DNA from: Niabella agricola
GTDB taxonomy: Bacteria > Bacteroidota > Bacteroidia > Chitinophagales > Chitinophagaceae
Length of the DNA stretch: 64,000 bases
NCBI RefSeq assembly: GCF_021538615.1
Contig: NZ_JAJHIZ010000003.1
Coordinates: 372,001-436,000 of the forward strand
Reading direction: 5' to 3'
Every line of letters begins with the position of its first letter. Position 1 is the first letter of the stretch. The position numbers and the translations under genes are program-made. Shown here piece after piece: positions 1-9,366 of the stretch. The notes beneath the pieces are model-generated. The model was not told the DNA's origin. It saw only the letters and a list, made by a program, of their open reading frames with translations, and did not search any database.

Positions 1-623
1 AAAATGAAGCTGCTCGAATTTTATATGGGCAAAAAAGCGGTCTTAGATGATTCGAAGTAAGCGGCAAGATTCTTGTTTCTATTATATCAAAAAAACTCCA
101 TACAAAACCTCCTCTAGCAAAACCTTTAATAGAGAGGGATTAAATTTAATTAGTTTAGGATTATTGTTGTACCCATACTTAATTAAGCCAGCGAATCGGA
201 TCATACAAAGAGATCCAACCACTCAAATTCTGTGTAAGGTATTCAATTTAACTGAATGCTTCGATAACGGTATTGAGCTCTGTAATGAACTGCGCGGAGC
301 TTTTTTTAGCAACAGATGACTATAGCTCAGTGCTATGTTTGTCTTAGACCAACGATCATTAAAAAGCGTTGGGAGTCTGAATGAAGCGATAAATCCTTTT
401 TGTTGAAGGTGTTGCAAATAAGGACTTAAGAACGGAATCGGAGAAACATTAAGAAATAAAATAAGCCTCCGAAAGTCATGTACCAAAGTTAAAGCCTGGC
501 AATACTTTACCGGTAAATTGTAAAATTCTCATCTACATTTCACCCGACACCCATCAAAAGAATTTATTTACTTTAGCAATGCCTTCCCTGAATTCCTCAA
601 CTAAATGATATTGTAAACATTAA
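1..623. other. Gene-poor left edge, no intact gene
   Basis: Only short open frames are seen here: 47-319 (+, 90 codons) and 223-486 (-, 87 codons). They overlap each other on opposite strands, and neither has a family signature or a convincing ribosome binding site. Bases 1-60 read on the plus strand as the last 19 codons of an open frame ending in TAA, so they may be the tail of a gene entering from the left. On the minus strand, short stretches in different frames look protein-like but are broken by stops, which would fit a decayed gene; I could not assign it. A perfect 12-bp palindrome (TTTACCGGTAAA) lies at 506-517. No clear terminator for the large minus-strand operon that ends at 624 is visible. 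Confidence 0.35.
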
Positions 624-2393
624 TTATGGTACAACATTCACGGTAAATCCCGCCGTCATACCATTATAAGTACCAAATATTTTTGCACGGCCGGTTATCG
701 TGCCGGCGGTAAACGTAGTTCCCGAAATCACTCCCAAATCTTCACCACCGCTTAACGTAACTCCACTGGCATAAGAAGCAACAATATGGCCGTATCGGTT
801 TAATCCATAAAATCTTGGAGCAATTATTCCATTTGTCTTTACCCGAACTGAATACAGATCCGCCACCAGTTTTACGACGGTAGCATCATCCGGTGCGGTG
901 GATATAACAAACATACCGTTGCCCACATTGGGTGCCGTGGTTGTATTACCCGGAAGGTTTACAAGCCCGGCATTATTATAACCAGCGCCTTTTACATACA
1001 TTGTGCTGAAGGCTCCGCCATTAAGGTTGACTGCATCTGAAGCGCCATACAATTTTAAAATATCCGCAAGGTCTGTAGTGGAGGCTCCTACAGAAACACC
1101 TGGAATCAGGTCTATAACACAAAATACAACCGTCGATTTATCAGCTGATGCGCCAATAGCGGTTCTTGCGGCCCTGGCTATACCCGGGCTTTGCTGATTT
1201 CCGTTTTTCAGAATCCGCAGATCTCCAGAAATCATCTGTTGCGCTATAGTTCCGTCTTCAGTTCGTTTTGCATAATTCACCACGGTTAAGATATCGCCCA
1301 CATTGGCAGCATTTAAAATATCCGCAGAAAAGTCATGTGCGGAAATAACCGCTCCACCTGCAGGAATTGGCATACTACCTTTGTTGTCTGCTCTTATAGT
1401 TTTTGCATTCACACGCACCTGAGCATTTGTGTAATCACCCCACGAAGTTACCGGAGTCACACTCATTTCCGTACCAAAAGGGTTGGTAATGGTATGCTTT
1501 CCTTTAACTGCATTGTAAAGAATTAAATCATCCTGAGCTCTATTATTATTTATGTTCTTAATGTCAATTTTTTGACCATTAGGTAACCGCACATAAGAAT
1601 TGAACTCAAATTCATCAAAGTAAATGGAATTTCCTTTAAAATACACCGGGGCATAGGCGGGGAAATTATAGTTTATATTTGTTATAAGGCCATCAATAAT
1701 ACAGGAGCCGTTAACTCTACCCTGGTGATTGATGCCAGGAGGAGCTGTAAAGGTGTTATTAAATAAATCCCCATTGATTCCAACGAAATACCTGCTTCCC
1801 GCTTTAGATTTTCTTACCGCCATATTGGGAACAGTTTCCATACTTGGAACTGTATCCTTACCAAGCACAGGCTTGAACGACAGATAAGGGTTGCCTGCAT
1901 CCATAAATGTCAGATGTACTTTTAAATGATTGTCGGTATACTTATCTCTCAGATTCAGGAGCATATATTTTGTTCCAGGGCCGATCTCTATTAGCGAAGC
2001 TGTATCAACCTCATAGTAATTATCTCCGATCCTGACCCCCTCTTTTGCAGGAGGGAGGTTATAGGTAAAAGTCACCTTGTTTGACCTCAGAGCTCCGGCG
2101 TTCACGGAGACAAAGGCACTTCCGGTACCATAAGGCACTACCACCACGATTTCGGTTTCATTTGCTGAGACCACGCTTAGCTGTTGGTTGCCAAAAAAAA
2201 CATCGCCTCCCTTTGGAAAAGTACCCATGATCTTCAGCGTGTCGCCGATATCGCCCGTAACCCGGCTCAAACCGGTAATGGACGGTGCTCCCTTATCGCC
2301 AACGAGTGCTGTGCTGGTATCTTTATAATCTTTATTACAGGAAATCAAGACTCCTGCCAGCAGCAGTAATTTCCAGTTCTTAAAGCTTTTCAT
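624..2393 (-). CDS. Lipoprotein with TIG domain and phosphodiester-glycosidase-like (NAGPA) domain
   Basis: 589 residues. A lipoprotein signal ends at Cys19 (LISC). Residues 37-112 look like an IPT/TIG Ig-like domain. Residues about 120-500 match the phosphodiester glycosidase family (PF09992, typified by mammalian uncovering enzyme NAGPA): GINGD near 205, the IIDG strand near 233, TAIG near 411, and a GASDAVNLNGGAFSTM core at 450-465. Most family members read LDGG at the last motif; here the Asp is Asn458, so activity is doubtful. Residues 505-589 look like a bacterial Ig-like module. It is the last gene of the 12-gene operon, 97 bases after the DUF1735 gene. The family cleaves sugar-phosphodiester bonds; here a surface-anchored binding or residual enzymatic role is inferred. 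Confidence 0.85.
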   Translation of the reverse strand: MKSFKNWKLLLLAGVLISCNKDYKDTSTALVGDKGAPSITGLSRVTGDIGDTLKIMGTFPKGGDVFFGNQQLSVVSANETEIVVVVPYGTGSAFVSVNAGALRSNKVTFTYNLPPAKEGVRIGDNYYEVDTASLIEIGPGTKYMLLNLRDKYTDNHLKVHLTFMDAGNPYLSFKPVLGKDTVPSMETVPNMAVRKSKAGSRYFVGINGDLFNNTFTAPPGINHQGRVNGSCIIDGLITNINYNFPAYAPVYFKGNSIYFDEFEFNSYVRLPNGQKIDIKNINNNRAQDDLILYNAVKGKHTITNPFGTEMSVTPVTSWGDYTNAQVRVNAKTIRADNKGSMPIPAGGAVISAHDFSADILNAANVGDILTVVNYAKRTEDGTIAQQMISGDLRILKNGNQQSPGIARAARTAIGASADKSTVVFCVIDLIPGVSVGASTTDLADILKLYGASDAVNLNGGAFSTMYVKGAGYNNAGLVNLPGNTTTAPNVGNGMFVISTAPDDATVVKLVADLYSVRVKTNGIIAPRFYGLNRYGHIVASYASGVTLSGGEDLGVISGTTFTAGTITGRAKIFGTYNGMTAGFTVNVVP

Positions 2394-2490
2394 CTATATC
2401 TTGTTTAATATCTTCAAAATCGTTTTTCGTTCCTTTATGCCTGTTGGTGTTGGTTGCTCCTTTCAAAATGATCTTATCACCTACCTATCG

Positions 2491-3777
2491 CTACTCGTTA
2501 GCTGTGTAAAACCCGTAAATATCAAAATTCTTGTAGCGTATCAGATCGCCGTTCTTACGTATGGCTATCAGATCGCGTAATTTATATGAAATGAAATGAT
2601 AGTAATTCCAGAACCCGTTGCCGATCTGCCAGCGATTGGATGTGAACGTGGCGCCGCCCGGGTTCATCAGGTAAAGCAGCAATCCTGTAGGATGATTTGC
2701 CACTACCCCGTTGTTAATCGTGCACATTCCTTTGTAAACGTCTCTGTGAAAGCCGGAACCAATATTGTTTCTTGCAGCCGCTGTACCACTGGCGTTTAAG
2801 CCGATAAAGCCGTAAAAGAGCGTGGCCAGCGGCACCGGGGTATAATGAGTACCATACCACACCCCATTTTCAGCCGGAAAGAAACTATTTCCAAACCGGT
2901 CGATATAATCGGTTGACTTATATGCCAGGAACGGGTCGCCGATCTTTACATCAGGCATGTTGGTAATGGTCCAGCTCACAATACAATTTGCATACAGCCC
3001 ATCAGTTACAATGCCTATGAGCCGGTTATAACCCGCATTAAAAAATAAGGAAATCACATTTCCAAACCCTGTTGCCACTTTTACAGGCTCACCGATCGTT
3101 TCCCGACCTTTCAGCGGATATACCCATAAATTTCCGGCTGTATCCCGCAACATCAGGTCATCATAGAAATCAAAGAGCCGTGCCCGCGGGTCTGTGACCT
3201 GCGGAATATTGCCCATATACTTACCCACCGGGAGCAGCTTACAGGTAAATACGTAATACGCTACCTGCTTTTGCGCATCCACTTCATAAGCCGGATCACT
3301 ACTTACAAATTTTACCGGCAATATATATACATCTCCGTTTGATAACCCATCCAGTTTTATTTTGATCGGCAGCGTGCCCGTTGTACTGGTTCCCCGTTTT
3401 ATTACCACATCTTTATCCAGCACATAATTAGCCTGTGGCAGCAATTTTGCCGACATCGATTTCTGGTTATTATAGGCGTCTACATAAGACTGGTCCAGCA
3501 CCTGGAACTGTACCGGCACATCATGATCGGCCGGTTCCATACCTCCAAGCGTTACATTCATCAGGTTGAAGGCGGTATCTCTTTTATCCGTATCTACATA
3601 AAGCCTGAAATTAATATTTCCGGTGAGGCTGGCCTGTACAAAATATAATTTCCCATAAGATTGAAGTTCCGCTTCTGCAGCCGGAAGGTTTTCTTTTGCA
3701 CAGGAAGCCATCCCCAGTAACAGCAGGATCGCCATATAGTTCCTGACCCTTTTTAATTTATCCATAATGCATTCCAT
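2491..3777 (-). CDS. DUF1735 lipoprotein with tachylectin-like C-terminal domain
   Basis: 428 residues with a lipoprotein signal ending at Cys26 (GMASC). Residues about 40-180 fit DUF1735, the N-terminal domain of BT_3987-type proteins found beside SusC/SusD and thought to act as an Ig-like spacer. Residues about 185-428 carry repeats of the kind DLMLRDTAGNLWVYPLKG and DLIAIRKNGDLIRY, which resemble a tachylectin-type beta-propeller, a known GlcNAc/GalNAc-binding fold. No catalytic motif is seen. Start is uncertain: ATG at 3777 (GAAGA upstream) or a second ATG at 3765. It starts 11 bases after the phosphodiesterase-like gene ends. Probable role: surface glycan binding (inference). Confidence 0.82.
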   Translation of the reverse strand: MECIMDKLKRVRNYMAILLLLGMASCAKENLPAAEAELQSYGKLYFVQASLTGNINFRLYVDTDKRDTAFNLMNVTLGGMEPADHDVPVQFQVLDQSYVDAYNNQKSMSAKLLPQANYVLDKDVVIKRGTSTTGTLPIKIKLDGLSNGDVYILPVKFVSSDPAYEVDAQKQVAYYVFTCKLLPVGKYMGNIPQVTDPRARLFDFYDDLMLRDTAGNLWVYPLKGRETIGEPVKVATGFGNVISLFFNAGYNRLIGIVTDGLYANCIVSWTITNMPDVKIGDPFLAYKSTDYIDRFGNSFFPAENGVWYGTHYTPVPLATLFYGFIGLNASGTAAARNNIGSGFHRDVYKGMCTINNGVVANHPTGLLLYLMNPGGATFTSNRWQIGNGFWNYYHFISYKLRDLIAIRKNGDLIRYKNFDIYGFYTANE

Positions 3778-3788
3778 TTGTCTTCGTA

Positions 3789-4784
3789 TTACTTTGTTAA
3801 AAACTCCAGCTCAAAACGATCCAGCCAGGAGCTTCCGCTGACCATCGTATTGGGCTTGGAAACCTGCAACCAATAAAGCATTATTGCCGCCAGGTCTTCA
3901 TTTTTTGCTACAATTGCGGGATTTAGTTTTGTGATATCCTGGCCCGAGAACCCTTTGTGATGTGCGATGATAAAACTGGGAATTTTAAGCGGTGAATCCT
4001 GCCAGTTTTTTGTAGTCAGCAATGTGTCGCTCACCTGGGTTGTGGTCACTACCGTCAGCCATTTTTCAGCGTTGTATGTCGGCCGGCTTTTCAACGCACT
4101 CATGATATCGCCGATATAGGTATCTACGGTTCTGATGGCTGCTTCATATTCGGCACCGGTTTTATAGCCGTATTGACTTCCTGCTTTTTGTACGGAAGAA
4201 AACCGGGCAAATACCACATCCATGTTCTCCGACCTGAGTATGTTTTCAACACTGGTCTTTGTTTCCGCATCGCTTGTAGTGACTACTTTTTTGTCGGCAT
4301 CACCCAGTAAGGTTTTCACCAGGTTCGGCCAATCCGCAACAGCCGCCAGCTTTTTTGAAGGGAACACGTCGTGGATATAACGGAATGCTGTCATATTTAA
4401 GGGCACCGGAATGGTGTTGGTGCTGTCTACCGGTACCGCATAAAATGTACTGTCCCACAAGCGGGTTTCAAAATTGCCGGTAAACATGGAGCCGAGGGCC
4501 GCCGTATTATTCACCGGCAGGTTGGTTGCCGTGCTAAAAGAATATTTTCCATTTTGCAGGAGCGATTGAAGGGTTGCAGGTTTTAGCGCCTGCAACACAT
4601 CCGCCGCCAGCCCATCGATATTAATCAGCAGCATCTTCCGCTGGTTTGAAACCGACCGTACGGTTGTATCAGCTTTGTACTCCTCGATCTGTACTCCGGG
4701 ATCTGCAAACTTTTTACATCCTGCCAGCAACACACTTCCTACAAAGACGCCTGTTGCGATGCTGTATAATTTCTTTCTCATCAT
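3789..4784 (-). CDS. Alkaline-phosphatase/phosphodiesterase-like lipoprotein, probably inactive
   Basis: 331 residues; lipoprotein signal with Cys23 (LLAGC). The fold markers of type I phosphodiesterase/nucleotide pyrophosphatase are readable: first metal Asp in NIDGL (Asp57), the nucleophile region NNTAALGSMFTG (Thr94), and the helix YEAAIRTVDTYIGDIMSALKSR (213-234, shown only by its ends in the family). The second metal motif DxxGH reads QKAGS (Gln199, Ser203), and the family's SDHG reads TTQV (Thr249, Gln250). Three to four of the usual zinc ligands are therefore missing and the protein is predicted to be catalytically dead. It lies 23 bases after the M60-like gene. A binding or structural role in the surface complex is inferred. 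Confidence 0.8.
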   Translation of the reverse strand: MMRKKLYSIATGVFVGSVLLAGCKKFADPGVQIEEYKADTTVRSVSNQRKMLLINIDGLAADVLQALKPATLQSLLQNGKYSFSTATNLPVNNTAALGSMFTGNFETRLWDSTFYAVPVDSTNTIPVPLNMTAFRYIHDVFPSKKLAAVADWPNLVKTLLGDADKKVVTTSDAETKTSVENILRSENMDVVFARFSSVQKAGSQYGYKTGAEYEAAIRTVDTYIGDIMSALKSRPTYNAEKWLTVVTTTQVSDTLLTTKNWQDSPLKIPSFIIAHHKGFSGQDITKLNPAIVAKNEDLAAIMLYWLQVSKPNTMVSGSSWLDRFELEFLTK

Positions 4785-4807
4785 AAAAGTTGATTCGTCA
4801 GTTATTG

Positions 4808-6820
4808 TTATTCCGCGGTTGGCGGGTACACCGGATCCTGTGGCTTGTCGCCGGTTGAAATGCCCCGCAGCGCTCCGAACTCTGCTGTTGAAACCGTATT
4901 AACCACCGGGCTCGCGGGGTATGCAAATGCTGCTTCAAAGCGAATGTAACGTACGCCCACATACCGTTTGTTACCGTCAAAGTTCGCTGTGTTTACCGTT
5001 CCCGCACCGATATCCCATCCGGCACCAGTATAAGCCTGCGTCCAGTTAATATTATCCCAACTCACCCATACTTTTATATTACGCGGGCGGAACGTAGAGG
5101 CGCCGTTTACATAATAAAATCCGCCTACATCCGCAATCGTTCCCATATCGAAGGTCACCGTATGCGGTGTGTGATTCTCTCTTGTTTGCCAACGGGTATT
5201 GATATCTCCATCGAGTAAATTCACAGCATACAACTTCGCTGTTGTAGCTTCCTGGCAACAGAAACCGGACACCGTCCAGGCTGTTCGTTCCAGCTCTCTT
5301 GGCTTGGGCATCAGCGAATCTTTAACACCGGTTTTGGTAATGGGGTTGTACAAGAAGACCGTCTTGGTCATAAACGGATACTTCTTTTCCATTGAATCAG
5401 CTACCGACGCAGATACCTGAATTGACCAGGCCCTGAAAAAGGCGGAAAGATCTGTCTTTGTATAGTCGCAGGCCTTTGTAAAAAAGTAATCCATTTTTTG
5501 CCGGTCATTCAGTGCGCCCTCTGTATAATGGCGCGCGTCGTATTCAATAGCGCGCATTAACCCATAGCCATAATACTCAAAGAGCTGTACAAAGGGAAGC
5601 AACTTAATCAGGTCGCCGTTAGTCCGGTTACTCAGATCGCGGTTGAACTGACTGGCATAGTTCTTCGGCTGCCGGGTATACCAGAGCCCGGTGTCTACGG
5701 CAAGTTTCATGGCCGGAACCAGGTTGGCATAATTAATGCCCAGCCTGTTAGCCATCTTAGCAGAAAATAAATTGCCCGCCGTAGCACTAAGGCCATTAAA
5801 CTGCCAGAAACCCGTGCTGTTATTCCGGCCTATTTCATACAGTGTTCTCCAGGCCCCCTTGGTAGTTAGTGCCTGATAATTTGCAATTTCACTGGTAAAC
5901 AGGTTTTCATCCATCTGCATTACTACCGGAAAAGAATTATGTGCATATGTTAACCGCGGCTGGGCATCCATGATCACGCGTATGGCATGGTTAGGCGCCT
6001 TGTTCAGCGAGTCCGCCGAAATGTCTTCCAGTCCTTTCCATTGATAAATATCTTCCGCAATGATGCGATCCCATTCCTGCATTAACGCGGTAGGATTGGC
6101 AATGGGATATTTGTCCAAAAAGATCTTTGGCAGTTCAAAAATAATGCGCCTTCCTCTCAACTGAAACCAGGGCACCGCCGATTTCCGTACCTGCGCGTTC
6201 CAATCTTCATCCGTAGAAGTTCCGAGAATAAAATCCGGAGACCGCACAGCGCCGGAAACTTTTACAGAAACTGCACCCAACTCTTTTACGGTACCGTTGG
6301 TTCTAAGATACAGGGTCCCTCCATACAAATTCCGGATCACATTTTTTCCCGGCTGTAATGCCAGCTGGTTATAAATCAACGGGTCTCTTTTGGTGGCGGG
6401 TACGCCGTTCAGATTATCGGTCCATCCGCCGATCACCGCCACAATACCACTTATACCCTGGGGCGCCTCAATGGTAATGGGCTCACCCGTTGGTGCATAC
6501 AGGCCGGTGCTGTACCAGGGCTGCGGGGAGGCATTGATCCGGATGTCTGAACCGGGTACATAGCGCGCCGAAAAGTCAACGGTCACGTCTACATTATTCA
6601 AACGGGGTTCTTGATCCCCAACCAGTCCCGGAAAATTACGGGCCGCATTCAGCTTTGAAAGATCCTTGCCCAAAGAGTCAGATTGCCCCCCGGGCATATT
6701 GGCTTTGTCTAATCCTTCCTCGTAGCCATCGGCAAAATTGTACCCGTACTTGTTACAGGCTGTAAACCCGATAAGGATCAAACCCATCAGCAGCGATACA
6801 TATTTAAATTGCTTCTTCAT
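4808..6820 (-). CDS. M60-like (enhancin-type) lipoprotein with F5/8C domain, catalytic motif lost
   Basis: 670 residues; lipoprotein signal with Cys22 (GFTAC). Residues about 80-190 form the beta-rich N-terminal part of M60-like proteins, with the GGWTDN strand typical of the family. Residues 210-480 correspond to the peptidase part. M60 peptidases carry HExGH about 20 residues before a conserved Glu in E-V-x-x-N-L-F-S. Here the motif is YEIGR (328-332) and the later Glu is Ala346 before NLFS, so all three zinc ligands are gone while the surrounding frame is intact. Residues about 515-655 are a discoidin/F5/8 type C module (LLDGDINTRWQT, VRYIRFEA). M60 peptidases act on mucin-type glycoproteins; a retained glycoprotein-binding role is inferred. 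Confidence 0.85.
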   Translation of the reverse strand: MKKQFKYVSLLMGLILIGFTACNKYGYNFADGYEEGLDKANMPGGQSDSLGKDLSKLNAARNFPGLVGDQEPRLNNVDVTVDFSARYVPGSDIRINASPQPWYSTGLYAPTGEPITIEAPQGISGIVAVIGGWTDNLNGVPATKRDPLIYNQLALQPGKNVIRNLYGGTLYLRTNGTVKELGAVSVKVSGAVRSPDFILGTSTDEDWNAQVRKSAVPWFQLRGRRIIFELPKIFLDKYPIANPTALMQEWDRIIAEDIYQWKGLEDISADSLNKAPNHAIRVIMDAQPRLTYAHNSFPVVMQMDENLFTSEIANYQALTTKGAWRTLYEIGRNNSTGFWQFNGLSATAGNLFSAKMANRLGINYANLVPAMKLAVDTGLWYTRQPKNYASQFNRDLSNRTNGDLIKLLPFVQLFEYYGYGLMRAIEYDARHYTEGALNDRQKMDYFFTKACDYTKTDLSAFFRAWSIQVSASVADSMEKKYPFMTKTVFLYNPITKTGVKDSLMPKPRELERTAWTVSGFCCQEATTAKLYAVNLLDGDINTRWQTRENHTPHTVTFDMGTIADVGGFYYVNGASTFRPRNIKVWVSWDNINWTQAYTGAGWDIGAGTVNTANFDGNKRYVGVRYIRFEAAFAYPASPVVNTVSTAEFGALRGISTGDKPQDPVYPPTAE

Positions 6821-6831
6821 AACTGTGCCAT

Positions 6832-8586
6832 TTATTTTGGTTCTAAACCAATTCTGATGATATTACCTACGGTTTCGTTATCAAACAGGTTGAAATTTCC
6901 AACAAGGAGCAGCGCTCGTTTTGCGCCGGATTTTGTTTCCAGGATATCGAAGATGGTTCCGCTCATTGCCCCGGTATTATTCAGGCCTGCTGCCAGGGTG
7001 CCATCAGCGTTCAGGATCATAAAGTTCTGACGGGTTACGAAATTTTCCGTTCCGGGTGACTTGTACTTATCAAAACTGCCACCGATCACGATCTTACCAT
7101 CATTCAGTTGTCCCGCATACGAGATCCAGTTCCCACCAAAGCTATTGGTACGCGCCAATTCTCCTATGGTAAAAGAAAAATCAGTTGTACCGTCCTCATT
7201 GATCATTGCGATACCGGTAGGCGTAGCCACTCCGTTAAATTCGGTAAAGATTCCCATCACCAGCAACTTCCGGGTAACCGGGTTGTATGTAATCCTGTTG
7301 ATGGCGCCATTGGCCCGGGCCTTGAAGGAAGGATCCGGCTGGCCGTTATCATCCAGCATCATGATCCGTTGTACAGGAATATTATTGAAAGCTGTAAAAC
7401 CACCTACTACAATAATTTTACCATAGGGCGAATTGCCATCCCGGATCTGTACGGCGTCTGTAATTTTCTCATTAGCACCTTTCAACACCTGTCCCCGGGT
7501 ACGATCATAGTTGTACGTGGTATCCAGGTTTCCGTTCTGATCCATCGCCCCCACATTCGGCATATACGTAATCTGGCGCACCACATTCGTATAGGTAGAG
7601 AGATTATAGAGATTTTTCCGGTGGTTCAAAAAGTTGCCAACACTGATAATGCGGCGGTTCTTATCCAGGAATGCTTTCAATACCCCGTCATTAAAACCGC
7701 CGATAAAAGCAGGAAGTGTGTCTACATTATATTGCGGCTCCAGCGGGTTGGGGTTATACACGTTCTGTACTACCGAATCCATCATACCATTGGTATAGAT
7801 GCGGGTCATATTGTTTACCCCGTCGCGGTTATTATACAATGCAAAGTCTCCATAAATAAGATAACCGGGATATTGAGTGAGCGGCAAGAGTCCCATCACA
7901 ATACCGCTGGGTCCGGCTCCTTTGGCAAAATCGGTCTTAATGGCCCCATCGGCGGGGTTTAGCTTCAGGACATAACTTCTACGGGATGGAATGACCCCGG
8001 TGGCGGAAGGTGCATCATAGGATGGGAGGTTATTATACTGGGTAAAGTTGCCCATAATATAAATACTCTGAACCGTGCCAATATCCTCCTGGTAAATCCT
8101 TGTAATGGTATTATTAGTACCGGCGCCCAGCACGATATTTCCCTGCTGATCATTGGCCAGCCGGTTGAAGGTAGAATCCAGCCATACATCGCCTTTTACC
8201 TTAAACTGCGGACCAAAATACATCCGGTCTTTTACCACAATGGTAGCAGCACCCGAGGAAGCATTATCCGGAACCACGATCGTAATCGTGCTATCGGATG
8301 GCGATATCTGCTCAATTTTAGCTTCAATCCCGTTTAATAAGAACTGTACATCCCCCGGAGCCAGGTGGACCAATGAGTCTAATCCGGCCACCTTAAATTT
8401 CACCAGTGTTCCGGAAAATCCAGAGCCGGGCATGGGGGCAGCGCCGGAAAACTTTACATAGGATTTTACCGCAGGTTTATATGCGCCTGAAAAGCTTTCC
8501 CTGTTCTTTTTAGAACAGTATGCTCCCGCCAGCAACAGCAGTACCAGGGCCGTTGACAAACGCATGCTATTACTCAATTGATTCAT
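6832..8586 (-). CDS. TIG-domain lipoprotein with delta-60 repeat beta-propeller
   Basis: 584 residues with a hydrophobic signal ending at Cys24 (AGAYC, a weak lipobox); Met8 is an alternative start. Residues about 40-128 form an IPT/TIG domain (SPSDSTITIVVPDNASSGAA). From about 135 to 580 the protein has recurring blades of the delta-60/DUF5122 type: strands such as GKIIVVGGFTAFNN, KLLVMGIFTEFNG and GKIVIGGSFDKY, followed by LNADGTLAAG-type turns. The composition resembles the Bacteroidota DUF5008 group, though I cannot confirm the Pfam assignment. No catalytic residues are seen. It lies 11 bases after the fasciclin gene. Likely an exposed binding or scaffold lipoprotein of the SusCD complex (inference). 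Confidence 0.82.
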   Translation of the reverse strand: MNQLSNSMRLSTALVLLLLAGAYCSKKNRESFSGAYKPAVKSYVKFSGAAPMPGSGFSGTLVKFKVAGLDSLVHLAPGDVQFLLNGIEAKIEQISPSDSTITIVVPDNASSGAATIVVKDRMYFGPQFKVKGDVWLDSTFNRLANDQQGNIVLGAGTNNTITRIYQEDIGTVQSIYIMGNFTQYNNLPSYDAPSATGVIPSRRSYVLKLNPADGAIKTDFAKGAGPSGIVMGLLPLTQYPGYLIYGDFALYNNRDGVNNMTRIYTNGMMDSVVQNVYNPNPLEPQYNVDTLPAFIGGFNDGVLKAFLDKNRRIISVGNFLNHRKNLYNLSTYTNVVRQITYMPNVGAMDQNGNLDTTYNYDRTRGQVLKGANEKITDAVQIRDGNSPYGKIIVVGGFTAFNNIPVQRIMMLDDNGQPDPSFKARANGAINRITYNPVTRKLLVMGIFTEFNGVATPTGIAMINEDGTTDFSFTIGELARTNSFGGNWISYAGQLNDGKIVIGGSFDKYKSPGTENFVTRQNFMILNADGTLAAGLNNTGAMSGTIFDILETKSGAKRALLLVGNFNLFDNETVGNIIRIGLEPK

Positions 8587-8597
8587 GATTCTCAGTT

Positions 8598-9356
8598 TCA
8601 GTTCGTTTGTTTTTTAATTCCATAATATCTTGCCAGCACCCAGGCATCAACAGGATTGAATCCAAAATAATGCGGCGAGTATCCAATGCCGTCGATCCTG
8701 TCGTTGGCATCCGGTGCATAAGCCAGTACATGCACGATTCCGTTTTTGGGTTTAATATTACAGGTGGCTACCCGGGCCGATATCCAGGAATTGTAAGGTG
8801 CTGCCTCGTTGGGCACATAGGAAATATTCAGATACCGGTACCCCTGGTATTTAACGCCGCGCGCACTGGTAAATATCCCCCCGATATTCATGACACGGCC
8901 ACCCACAGAACGGGAAAATTCCCCCGGGAAAGCCTGTTTATTCAACAGATCCAGCTGCGGATAGTCTTCCAGCCCCTTTACACTCCGGAAGATATAATTG
9001 TGGAGGGTGGCTTTCCAGAATTCGGGTTTCAGATCGGAAAGCGCCGCAATGGTATCCTCTCCCAGGCGTTTCAATTCAAAATTAAAGTACTGTACAGTAC
9101 TGTTAATGGTGGAGTCTGCCGGGGCAAAAAATGTAAAACTACTGTCGCGGAAATTGGATTCCAGACCTGCCAGTTTGATCACCTGCACCAGGGTATCAAA
9201 AAGAATGGGTTTTGACTCCAGATATTCCATCATCGATCCGTTAAATTCCGGCCGGCTCAGCCCGGAATCAAAATAGTACTCTTTTTGACAGGCCGTTGCC
9301 AGCAGCATTACGGCCAGTATACTTCCCAATAATGTATATTTCAATTTGCTTTTCAT
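8598..9356 (-). CDS. Fasciclin-domain lipoprotein
   Basis: 252 residues; lipoprotein signal with Cys23 (LATAC). One FAS1 fold is recognisable at about 45-215: MEYLESKPILFDTLVQVIKLAG, then FTFFAPADSTINSTV (H1 box, 84-98) and NGIVHVLAYAP (H2-like box near 205-215). FAS1 domains mediate adhesion and protein-protein contacts. The gene follows SusD by 10 bases. It is one of two fasciclin lipoproteins in this operon, each placed just after a SusC-SusD pair. That placement suggests a dedicated accessory of its SusCD transporter (inference). Confidence 0.88.
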   Translation of the reverse strand: MKSKLKYTLLGSILAVMLLATACQKEYYFDSGLSRPEFNGSMMEYLESKPILFDTLVQVIKLAGLESNFRDSSFTFFAPADSTINSTVQYFNFELKRLGEDTIAALSDLKPEFWKATLHNYIFRSVKGLEDYPQLDLLNKQAFPGEFSRSVGGRVMNIGGIFTSARGVKYQGYRYLNISYVPNEAAPYNSWISARVATCNIKPKNGIVHVLAYAPDANDRIDGIGYSPHYFGFNPVDAWVLARYYGIKKQTN

Positions 9357-9366
9357 TTGTTTTGTT

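Noticed and set aside
7108..7962. 284-codon plus-strand open frame inside the delta-60 propeller gene
   Set aside because: It lies fully antisense to a well-supported lipoprotein gene and has no family motif; its length follows from the codon pattern of the real gene.
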